Shown here piece after piece: positions 1 through 4,578 of a DNA stretch of 5,633 nt (the stretch's first letter is position 1; the number at the start of each line of letters is the position of its first letter). The stretch is from assembly GCA_018725205.1 (NCBI GenBank), contig QLUB01000106.1, positions 1 to 5,633 on the forward strand. The letters are read 5' to 3'. Made by a program: the position numbers and the translations under genes. Origin of the DNA: a candidate division NPL-UPA2 bacterium (lineage in GTDB: Bacteria > Bacillota > UBA994). The notes beneath the pieces were generated by a model. The model did no database searches. It had not been told where the DNA came from and was given only the letters and a program-made list of their open reading frames with translations.

Positions 1-29
1 CCACCATGGCTTTTGACCACAGCAGCTTA

Positions 30-147
30 AGGTGGTTTGAAGCCTCCACCTGTATGGCGGCTCCGAGGGGCCTGCCCTCATCTCTCGTGTAGCACGGCTT
101 AGTTCATGTAGCAGTCTCTTGCTACACTACTGTGCCTTCGTGGCACA
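30..147. other. Cluster of five short hairpins, non-coding
   Basis: No reading frame here looks like a protein, but five perfect inverted repeats follow one another: AGGTGG/CCACCT (30-35 with 46-51), GAGGG/CCCTC (65-69 with 75-79), CGTG/CACG (86-89 with 93-96), GTAGCA/TGCTAC (108-113 with 120-125) and TGTGCC/GGCACA (131-136 with 142-147). CCACC at 1-5 could also pair with GGTGG at 31-35, giving a switch between two pairings. The strand cannot be decided because the stems are symmetrical. It may be the end of a mobile element, a structured RNA cut by the window edge, or a remnant; I do not recognise a known family. The hairpins are seen directly; their function is unknown. Confidence 0.45.
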
Positions 148-196
148 ACGTCCCTACTGCTTCCACTGCTTCACACCGCTTTCGCCTTTGCTTTGG

Positions 197-225
197 TTGA
201 TACCATGGCATGAAAGGGGTATAAT
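197..225 (+). promoter_or_regulatory. Sigma-70/SigA-type promoter of the toxin-antitoxin operon
   Basis: TTGATA (197-202) and a perfect TATAAT (220-225) are separated by 17 bases, the ideal spacing, so transcription should begin near 232, about 27 bases before the antitoxin start. An imperfect inverted repeat centred on CCATGG (198-213, 12 of 16 positions symmetrical) lies across the end of the -35 box and the spacer. Antitoxins of this class usually repress their own promoter, so this is a candidate operator, by inference only. Confidence 0.8.
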
Positions 226-244
226 ACGAGCAGAATGTTACTAT

Positions 245-250
245 AAGGAG
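245..250 (+). promoter_or_regulatory. Ribosome binding site of the antitoxin
   Basis: AAGGAG lies eight bases before the ATG at 259. It fixes this ATG as the antitoxin start and argues against the overlapping ORF in another frame that opens at 119. Confidence 0.75.
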
Positions 251-258
251 TTGATCCC

Positions 259-549
259 ATGCAGATTAAACCATCAGCAAGCATCAGGCAAAATTACAAC
301 CAAATTGCGACCTTGTGCAAGTCCTCTGGCGAGCCTGTGTACCTTACAAAAAACGGCGAAGGCGATCTTGTGGTTATGGATATAGTTGCGTTTGTCCGCC
401 GTGAGAAAATGCTGAACCTGCGCGAAGAACTGCTGTCCGTTGAGGAAGATCGTCTGGCCGGGCGCGTCGGAGTGACACCCGATGAGCTGGACAACTATCT
501 GGAAAGCATGCTTGATGAGGTGGAACATGGAAAACAAGCCTCAATATAA
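259..549 (+). CDS. Phd/YefM-family antitoxin
   Basis: The 96-residue product is the antitoxin half of a type II toxin-antitoxin pair. It would bind and neutralise the downstream toxin in the cytoplasm and repress the operon promoter. Residues ~5-45 read like the Phd/YefM DNA-binding fold: an early helix (SASIRQNYNQIA), then GEPVYLTKNGEGDLVVMDI, the usual strand-turn-strand around a T-K-N-G turn. The acidic, helical C-terminus (from ~50, with ELDNYLESMLDEVEHG) is the expected toxin-wrapping region. Length is normal for the family. The start is supported by AAGGAG eight bases upstream and by a near-consensus promoter. The gene overlaps the toxin by 23 bases, typical of translationally coupled pairs. 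The DNA appears richer in A and T than the genes to the right, which fits horizontal acquisition. The family call is from pattern recognition, not a search. Confidence 0.85.
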   Translation: MQIKPSASIRQNYNQIATLCKSSGEPVYLTKNGEGDLVVMDIVAFVRREKMLNLREELLSVEEDRLAGRVGVTPDELDNYLESMLDEVEHGKQASI

Positions 550-844
550 GGTCATTGTTTCCGGCCGTGCCCGTCAGATGCTGGCAAACCATATCCGATT
601 CATGGCGCAAAAAAACCCTTCCGCCGCCCGCATGGCAAAGAATGAATTGATGGATGCCATTCGCTCCCTATACCAAATGCCGGAACGTTTTCCGTTTTTA
701 GAGGCAGAATTTATCCCGCCGAATAAATATCACAAGATGTTCGTAGAAAAATGGTACCTGATTGTATATCAGATCAAGGACCAGACAGTGTACGTTGATT
801 ATGTAGTGGATTGCAGACAGGATTACGGGTGGCTGGTGCGGTAG
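527..844 (+). CDS. RelE/ParE-superfamily toxin
   Basis: The 105-residue protein is the toxin partner of the preceding antitoxin. Features typical of the RelE/ParE fold are an N-terminal strand (YKVIVSGRA), two helices (RQMLANHIRFMAQKN and ARMAKNELMDAIRSLYQMP), the P-E-R-F-P turn after the second helix, and C-terminal strands (KWYLIVYQIKDQTVYVDYVVDCRQDYGWLV). RelE members cleave mRNA on the ribosome and ParE members poison DNA gyrase; the sequence alone does not say which applies here. I chose the ATG at 527 because GAGG (517-520) lies six bases upstream and the protein then begins like the family. An in-frame ATG at 482 also has a GGAG nearby, but it would add 15 residues with no family likeness. 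No clear terminator follows. Confidence 0.85.
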   Translation: MENKPQYKVIVSGRARQMLANHIRFMAQKNPSAARMAKNELMDAIRSLYQMPERFPFLEAEFIPPNKYHKMFVEKWYLIVYQIKDQTVYVDYVVDCRQDYGWLVR

Positions 845-897
845 ATTTCCAGCGACCGGTCTGAAAACAATCGCCTCCGTCTCCACTGCTTCAGCCC

Positions 898-1278
898 AAC
901 AACCGCCTCAGCATCCCCCACAAAAGTCTTGCTGCAGCTGACCACATGCCCCAGCCCCCTAGCCTCTTGCTAGCGAATGTGGTGCATACACGCAAGGCTA
1001 CTCGTAATGCGCACACTAGTTAACTCCTGAATTTTATCCCTGCTCAAAAGCATCGCCTCTAACTCCGGCGCCCGGTCAAAGTGATCCTCTAGCGCGCCTT
1101 TACCACGCCCGGTAATGACGAGAATGTCGCGAACCCCGGACGCTACAACCTCCTCAACCACGTATTGAATGGCAGGCTTGTCAACCACGGCCACAAGCTC
1201 CTTAGGTATGGCCTTAGTAGCTGGTAGCATCCTAGTCCCAAAACCAGCTGCCGGAATAACCGCCTTGCGAATCGACAC
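898..1278 (-). pseudogene. galU fragment: UTP-glucose-1-phosphate uridylyltransferase, N-terminal remnant
   Basis: An intact GalU makes UDP-glucose from UTP and glucose-1-phosphate for cell-envelope polysaccharides. The GTG start at 1278 follows AGGGAG (1286-1291) with seven bases between. The product opens with the nucleotide-binding signature KAVIPAAGFGTRMLPATKA, then VDKPAIQYVVEE and the GRGK..LEDHFDR..ELE segment, all diagnostic for the family. A TAG at 970-972 replaces the conserved Gln of the IRQ(K/Q)E motif (a single C-to-T change would do it). The frame continues recognisably as QEARGLGH and KTFVGD to about 900, where likeness stops. Only ~127 of the usual ~290 codons remain, so the active site is incomplete. 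The preceding segment (VRITSSLACMHHIR) has also drifted from the usual RRISSLA.IHYIR form. This is a dead gene, truncated close to the toxin-antitoxin cassette. Confidence 0.85.
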
Positions 1279-1301
1279 ACTATCACTCCCTAAAAAGATA
1301 A

Positions 1302-1505
1302 CTACTTCTGCGTAAAACCAATTTTGGCCATCCCCAACCGAATGGCTGTCCATACTTCTTCTACCTTAAGCACAATAAGCCCCAGAGCATACACCAACCC
1401 GCCCACAGCGACTGTCGTCCCAAAGGATACAAGCTGCCCAAAAACGCTCGTCTTTTCTAGTACAAAAATGATTCCACTGCAATAAGTAAGTACTACCTTT
1501 TTCAT
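1302..1505 (-). CDS. Small membrane protein, possible C-terminal remnant of a MurJ/SpoVB-like flippase
   Basis: The ATG at 1505 follows AGAGGG with six bases between and gives 67 residues. The middle is hydrophobic (VSFGTTVAVGGLVYALGLIVLKV, roughly residues 27-49) and would span the membrane once; the N-terminal stretch is weakly hydrophobic. The VGGLVYALGL...VEEV pattern, with a basic tail, resembles the last membrane helix and tail of lipid II or polysaccharide flippases (MurJ/SpoVB group), which are ~500 residues long. If so, almost all of the gene is missing. It lies 23 bases before galU on the same strand, so the two would once have been an envelope-polysaccharide operon. The frame also stays open upstream to 1613, but that part has no family likeness and carries hairpins. 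The flippase link is from memory of the pattern and is uncertain; it may instead be an unrelated small membrane protein. Confidence 0.45.
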   Translation of the reverse strand: MKKVVLTYCSGIIFVLEKTSVFGQLVSFGTTVAVGGLVYALGLIVLKVEEVWTAIRLGMAKIGFTQK

Positions 1506-1519
1506 ATTAATCCCTCTCA

Positions 1520-1581
1520 GTCCTTCGCCAAGGACGACGATACCAACATCGTCACTACGAAAACCCACGACTTTCGGTCGT
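1520..1581 (-). promoter_or_regulatory. Three tandem hairpins in the leader of the small membrane ORF
   Basis: Read on the minus strand towards the ATG at 1505, the stems are ACGAC/GTCGT with loop CGAAA (1567-1581), GACGAT/ATCGTC with loop GTTGGT (1536-1553), and GTCCTT/AAGGAC with loop GGCG (1520-1535). The last two abut with no spacer and end just before the ribosome site AGAGGG. All pairs are Watson-Crick. No long T-run follows on either strand, so an ordinary terminator is unlikely. It may be a cis-regulatory leader or a mobile-element remnant; I do not recognise a known riboswitch. Confidence 0.4.
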
Positions 1582-1651
1582 ATTGACAAACTACTGGAGG
1601 GCCGTTTTAGCACATTTAGAATCTATTCCCACTAGGAATGCTCTGCGGGCA

Positions 1652-1849
1652 TCATTGTTTGGTTGTTTTATGAGTTGTTGCGGCAGATTCGCAGTCCTTG
1701 CAAAAGAACACCTTGGCGGGAAGCGTAGGGTCTTCCGCAGAATATGCACACCATAGTACATTCCCCGCGCCTTCGGCATATCCTGCCGAATCTAGGACCA
1801 AACATTCCGACACAAAGCGACAAATTGCGCCAAGTGATGGAGGCTGCAT
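1652..1849 (-). CDS. Doubtful 65-residue cysteine-containing protein
   Basis: I do not recognise this protein. From the ATG at 1849 it has five cysteines, including a C-K-D-C pair near the C-terminus (VFFCKDCES) and a WCAY segment, which could bind a metal. Upstream there is only a weak TAGG. The frame stays open well beyond the ATG into the opposite strand of the EamA gene, and a comparable plus-strand frame exists across the same bases, so chance openness is plausible. If real, it is divergent from the EamA gene and its start region overlaps that promoter. Confidence 0.2.
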   Translation of the reverse strand: MQPPSLGAICRFVSECLVLDSAGYAEGAGNVLWCAYSAEDPTLPAKVFFCKDCESAATTHKTTKQ

Positions 1850-1867
1850 GCTTTGGCCTAGCACTTG

Positions 1868-1876
1868 TGCTACAAT
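1868..1876 (+). promoter_or_regulatory. Extended -10 promoter of the EamA-asparagine synthase operon
   Basis: TGCTACAAT matches an extended -10 element (TG, one base, then TACAAT at 1871-1876). No good -35 hexamer is found 16-18 bases upstream, which extended -10 promoters tolerate. Transcription would begin near 1883, leaving a leader of about 24 bases before the GTG at 1907. Confidence 0.5.
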
Positions 1877-1906
1877 GGGGGTGTCGTTAACGTAAGGTAG
1901 CGTGAG

Positions 1907-2779
1907 GTGATTCAACTGGCAGTGGGGCTTGGGGCGGTGTTGTTGTCGTCCTTTTTTTTCGGGTTTAACGGCTATTTCGCTAAAGTGGGATATGTCCTTG
2001 GCTTTTCGCCGCTTAGATTGTTGACCGTGCGCTTCACTGTCGCAGCAATTGTCATGTGGGGTATAATGATGTGGTTCGGGAAGAATAAAGGCAGTGTATC
2101 CCGTCCCCTGCTCTTTGGTCTGGCAGCGCAAGGCGCGGCTTACGCGCTGACTTCGCTTGGCTTCTTTAAGGCTCTAGAGCTGATGCCTGCCGGGCTGGTA
2201 GGTATCTTCTTTTATATGCATCCCTTAGTCACCCTGACTTTTGCGCGCGTTTTATGGGGTGAGCGGGCCAGTAAGTACATGCTTTTCGCTGTGTTTTTGG
2301 CCATCTCGGGCGCAGCTTTAGTTTCTTGGTCGGGTGGCGGGTCTCCTCTAGCCCCGGTGGGATTACTGTGGATTAGCCTTTCGGCGTGTGCTTACGCGGC
2401 TTTTACGCTGATTGGCCAGAAAACCACCGGGACTTTGGACGCGGTTGTGGTCTCGGCGTACTCCATAACTTTTTGCGCGCTGTTCCTAAGTATGCTTAAC
2501 CCGCCGCTATATATGTTAACGGGCGAGCTGACGGCTAAGATGTGGTTGGTTGGCCTCGGCATTGCTATCGTCTGCACCGTGCTGGCCATACTACTGTACG
2601 TGGTGGGGATTAAATCGATTGGCGCGTCGCGCACTGCCATCTTAAGCGCTGCGGAACCGCTTTCGGGCGTCCTTATTGCCGCCGTGCTGCTAAGTGAGCG
2701 TATGTTTGTTTGGCAGTGGGCAGGGATGGCTTTAATTGTTGGCGCGGTAGCAGTCAGCCGCAAAAAGGAGGACAACTAA
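1907..2779 (+). CDS. EamA-family (drug/metabolite transporter superfamily) permease
   Basis: The 290-residue protein is an integral membrane transporter with the usual ten membrane helices in two tandem EamA repeats, roughly residues 5-140 and 148-285. Each repeat ends with the family signature, PLVTLTFARVLWGER (106-120) and PLSGVLIAAVLLSER (251-265), that is a Pro, a hydrophobic helix and a Glu, followed by a last helix and a short basic tail (SRKKEDN). Members move small metabolites, often amino acids or their derivatives, usually outward; the substrate cannot be read from the sequence. The GTG start is preceded by AAGG nine bases upstream. The next gene, an asparagine synthase, begins on the base after the stop codon, so the pair is surely co-transcribed. 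An amide or amino-acid substrate is therefore a reasonable guess but no more. A run of eight T at 1952-1959 encodes part of the first helix. Confidence 0.85.
   Translation: MIQLAVGLGAVLLSSFFFGFNGYFAKVGYVLGFSPLRLLTVRFTVAAIVMWGIMMWFGKNKGSVSRPLLFGLAAQGAAYALTSLGFFKALELMPAGLVGIFFYMHPLVTLTFARVLWGERASKYMLFAVFLAISGAALVSWSGGGSPLAPVGLLWISLSACAYAAFTLIGQKTTGTLDAVVVSAYSITFCALFLSMLNPPLYMLTGELTAKMWLVGLGIAIVCTVLAILLYVVGIKSIGASRTAILSAAEPLSGVLIAAVLLSERMFVWQWAGMALIVGAVAVSRKKEDN
2765..2771 (+). promoter_or_regulatory. Ribosome binding site of asparagine synthase, inside the EamA gene
   Basis: AAGGAGG, a near-perfect anti-16S match, lies within the last codons of the EamA gene and eight bases before the GTG at 2780. 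It fixes that GTG as the start and implies translational coupling of the two genes. Confidence 0.75.
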
Positions 2780-2988
2780 GTGTGTGGTATCTCAGGATTT
2801 CTTGACACCCGCCTGAGTTTAGACGAAAAAAAGGGCGTACTGACCAAAATGATGTCGGCCATTGCCCACAGAGGGCCGGATGACTTCGGCTCGTTTGTGG
2901 ATGATGACGTAGCGCTAGGCTTTAGGCGCCTCAGCATTATTGACGTTGCGGCGGGGCATCAGCCACTCTGCAATGAGGATGCCTCGCT

Positions 2989-4566
2989 GTGGCTTACGGC
3001 CATCGCTTTGCTACGCATACGGACAGCGAGGTGATCTTACACCTGTTTGAAGAGCAGGGCATAGAGTGCATTAAGTTGCTGCGCGGCATGTTTGCCTTCG
3101 TGATCTGGGACACTGCGACGAAAACCCTCTACGGGGCGCGTGACCGCTTTGGCATTAAGCCTTTGTACTACACTAGGCAAGGCGGCGCGTTTATCTATGC
3201 TTCTGAGGCCAAAGCGATTCTCGAACATCCCGCCGTGGTGCGCGCTGTCGACGAGGACAGCTTACAGCACTACTTTACCTTTCAGTTTGTGCCCGACCCT
3301 GCTACTTTGTTTAAGGGCATTAGACGCCTCCCCCCCGCCCACTATTTCTCGCTCCGCGACGGGCAGCTCTCGCTTAACAAGTATTGGCAACTGGAGTTTC
3401 GCCCAGAAAACAAGCCCGCGTCTTACTTCGTAGAGGGTACCGAGCACTTACTGACGGAAGCAGTAAGGATGCACATGATGAGCGAAGTCCCGCGCGGCGC
3501 ATTTCTTTCAGGCGGCGTGGACTCAAGTGTGATTGTCGCTTTGCTGCGCAAAATGGGGGACCTCTCTACTTACTCGGTAGGGTACGCGGAAGCGAAATAC
3601 GATGAATTGCCTGAAGCGCGATACACCGCCCACGCGCTAGCTACGGATCACCACGAAGTGCGTGTCTCCGCCGAGGACATGTGGAAGGCACTCCCGGATA
3701 TTATCTGGCATATGGACGAGCCTGTGGCCGACCCCGCCGCCTGCGCTCTATACTTTGTAGCGAAGCGCGCAAGCCAGGACATCACCGTCGTGTTGTCTGG
3801 CGAAGGTGCGGATGAGGTGTTTGGCGGCTATGGTATTTATCGGGAACCGGGCGAGGTGCGCAAGTTCGCCCGCTTTCCCTCTCCCATGCGGGCGCTGCTT
3901 GCCTCGATCGGTCGCATGCTGCCGGAAGGGGTAAAGGGGAAAGATTATTTGCGGCGCGCGTCTACTCCACTGGCGGAGCGGTACTTTGGCAACGCGCTTA
4001 TTTTTAGCGAAGCGCAAAAGGACAGGCTCCTCGCTTTGCGGGCAAACAGGCGCTTGCTGCCTACGGACATTACCCGCCCTTACTTCGAGCAAGCCAAAGA
4101 GCTAGACGACATCGCACAAATGCAGTACCTTGACTTTAACACTTGGCTCGCGGGCGACATCTTAGTTAAGGCTGACCGTATGACCATGGCCCATTCATTG
4201 GAACTGCGCGTCCCCTTCCTTGACCACCATTTAGTGGAGTTTGCGGCCACCATTCCCCCAGAGCTTAAAGTAAACGGCAATATGACGAAGTACGTGTTGC
4301 GCCAGGCAGCGCTTAACTGGTTACCACCAGAGGTGGCCAAGCGGCCAAAGCGCGGCTTCCCTGTGCCCACACGCGAGTGGATTAAGCGCGACTGGCAGGC
4401 GCGATTTGCAGAGACACTCAAGCGCTCTAGTATAAGCCACTACGTCAATACGAACTACGCGCAAGAAATGCTGGCCGAGCATATCGCAGGAAAAAGCGAC
4501 CACAGCCGCAGGCTGTGGACGATACTAGTCTTTCAGTTGTGGCACAGGCTGTATATCGAAACTTAG
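2989..4566 (+). CDS. Remaining open frame of asparagine synthase: glutaminase C-terminal part plus complete synthetase domain
   Basis: This frame opens at a GTG (2989) just before the deletion point and yields 525 residues. Residues ~4-85 are the rest of the glutaminase domain (TDSEVIL with its Asp, LRGMFAFVIWD, GARDRFGIKPLYY). From ~150 comes the synthetase domain with the ATP pyrophosphatase loop SGGVDSS (174-180), the aspartate and ATP-site segment HMDEPVADPA (241-250), LSGEGADEVFGGY (269-281), and further on GDILVKADRMTMAHSLELR and VPFLDHHLVE, all as in active enzymes. If ribosomes re-start here, within the overlap with the broken upstream frame (ends at 3034), an ammonia-dependent synthetase could in principle be made. 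No clear Shine-Dalgarno site precedes the GTG, so this is doubtful; the frame more likely just shows that decay is recent or that the break is a sequence error. Confidence 0.5.
   Translation: MAYGHRFATHTDSEVILHLFEEQGIECIKLLRGMFAFVIWDTATKTLYGARDRFGIKPLYYTRQGGAFIYASEAKAILEHPAVVRAVDEDSLQHYFTFQFVPDPATLFKGIRRLPPAHYFSLRDGQLSLNKYWQLEFRPENKPASYFVEGTEHLLTEAVRMHMMSEVPRGAFLSGGVDSSVIVALLRKMGDLSTYSVGYAEAKYDELPEARYTAHALATDHHEVRVSAEDMWKALPDIIWHMDEPVADPAACALYFVAKRASQDITVVLSGEGADEVFGGYGIYREPGEVRKFARFPSPMRALLASIGRMLPEGVKGKDYLRRASTPLAERYFGNALIFSEAQKDRLLALRANRRLLPTDITRPYFEQAKELDDIAQMQYLDFNTWLAGDILVKADRMTMAHSLELRVPFLDHHLVEFAATIPPELKVNGNMTKYVLRQAALNWLPPEVAKRPKRGFPVPTREWIKRDWQARFAETLKRSSISHYVNTNYAQEMLAEHIAGKSDHSRRLWTILVFQLWHRLYIET
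4487..4518 (-). terminator. Candidate intrinsic terminator of the yibE/F-like gene, antisense within asparagine synthase
   Basis: CCACAGCC/GGCTGTGG is a perfect 8-bp stem with a 3-base loop (4500-4518). On the minus strand it is followed, after four bases, by five T (complement of 4491-4495). It lies about 45 bases past the minus-strand stop codon. The same bases encode a conserved D-(H/N)-S-R-(R/K)-(L/I)-W-T stretch, so part of the symmetry could be coincidence. Confidence 0.45.
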
Positions 4567-4578
4567 TCAGCCTTTTTT
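4546..4578 (+). terminator. Candidate intrinsic terminator of the asparagine synthase operon
   Basis: AGGCTG (4546-4551) can pair perfectly with CAGCCT (4568-4573), followed directly by five more T (4574-4578). The loop of 16 bases is long and includes the stop codon, so the stem may be only moderately strong. The T-run lies inside the 3' coding end of the convergent gene. Confidence 0.45.

Larger units (their letters stand above)
162..893. repeat. 12-bp direct repeat pair flanking the toxin-antitoxin operon
   Basis: TCCACTGCTTCA occurs at 162-173 and again, in the same direction, at 882-893. The coordinates given span both copies. The left copy is the second unit of a local tandem repeat (ACTGCTTC twice within 156-173). 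The right copy lies where likeness to GalU ends. This could mark the edges of an inserted cassette or a recombination junction. One chance 12-base match is expected somewhere in a window this long, so only the placement is suggestive. Confidence 0.35.
1582..1906. other. Mostly non-coding spacer between divergent genes
   Basis: About 325 bases separate the leader of the minus-strand ORF from the EamA gene. I see two short inverted repeats, ATTCC/GGAAT (1625-1639) and TTCGGC/GCCGAA (1772-1790), one doubtful minus-strand ORF (1652-1849) and the EamA promoter. No RNA gene or complete mobile element is recognisable. Confidence 0.5.
2780..4566 (+). pseudogene. Asparagine synthase (glutamine-hydrolysing), frameshifted by an apparent ~55-bp deletion
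   Basis: The intact enzyme transfers ammonia from glutamine to aspartate using ATP. The first 71 codons encode a good class II glutaminase start: Met-Cys-Gly-Ile, with the nucleophile Cys exposed after Met removal, then AHRGPDD and RRLSIIDV with the glutamine-binding Arg. After Trp71 (2990-2992) the frame breaks, and family likeness resumes as GHRFATHTDSEVIL in another frame from 2998. Only five bases lie between, where B. subtilis AsnO (recalled from memory) has about 20 residues including NGEIYN, so about 55 bases are missing. Restoring them gives ~613 residues, the normal length. NGEIYN carries the Asn and Glu-containing loop of the glutaminase site, so glutamine-dependent activity should be lost. 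The upstream frame ends at 3034. The lesion may be a true mutation or an assembly error. The gene abuts the EamA gene and overlaps the next gene tail to tail. Confidence 0.8.

Noticed and set aside
119..385. Plus-strand frame overlapping the hairpin region and the antitoxin
   Set aside because: It lies in a different frame from the well-supported antitoxin, has no ribosome site and no protein-like features.
482..526. Earlier in-frame ATG for the toxin
   Set aside because: The added 15 residues do not resemble the family and would deepen the overlap with the antitoxin. The ATG at 527 has a closer GAGG and gives the usual length.
853..861. GACCGGTC palindrome after the toxin stop as a terminator
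   Set aside because: It has no loop or T-run and is only an 8-base self-complementary word.
1302..1613. Full 103-codon version of the small membrane ORF
   Set aside because: The first 36 residues carry no recognisable features and are made from three hairpins. The ATG at 1505 has a proper ribosome site.
1652..2131. 159-codon minus-strand frame over the start of the EamA gene
   Set aside because: Its first half is antisense to a clearly real transporter. Only the downstream part, from 1849, was kept as a doubtful ORF.
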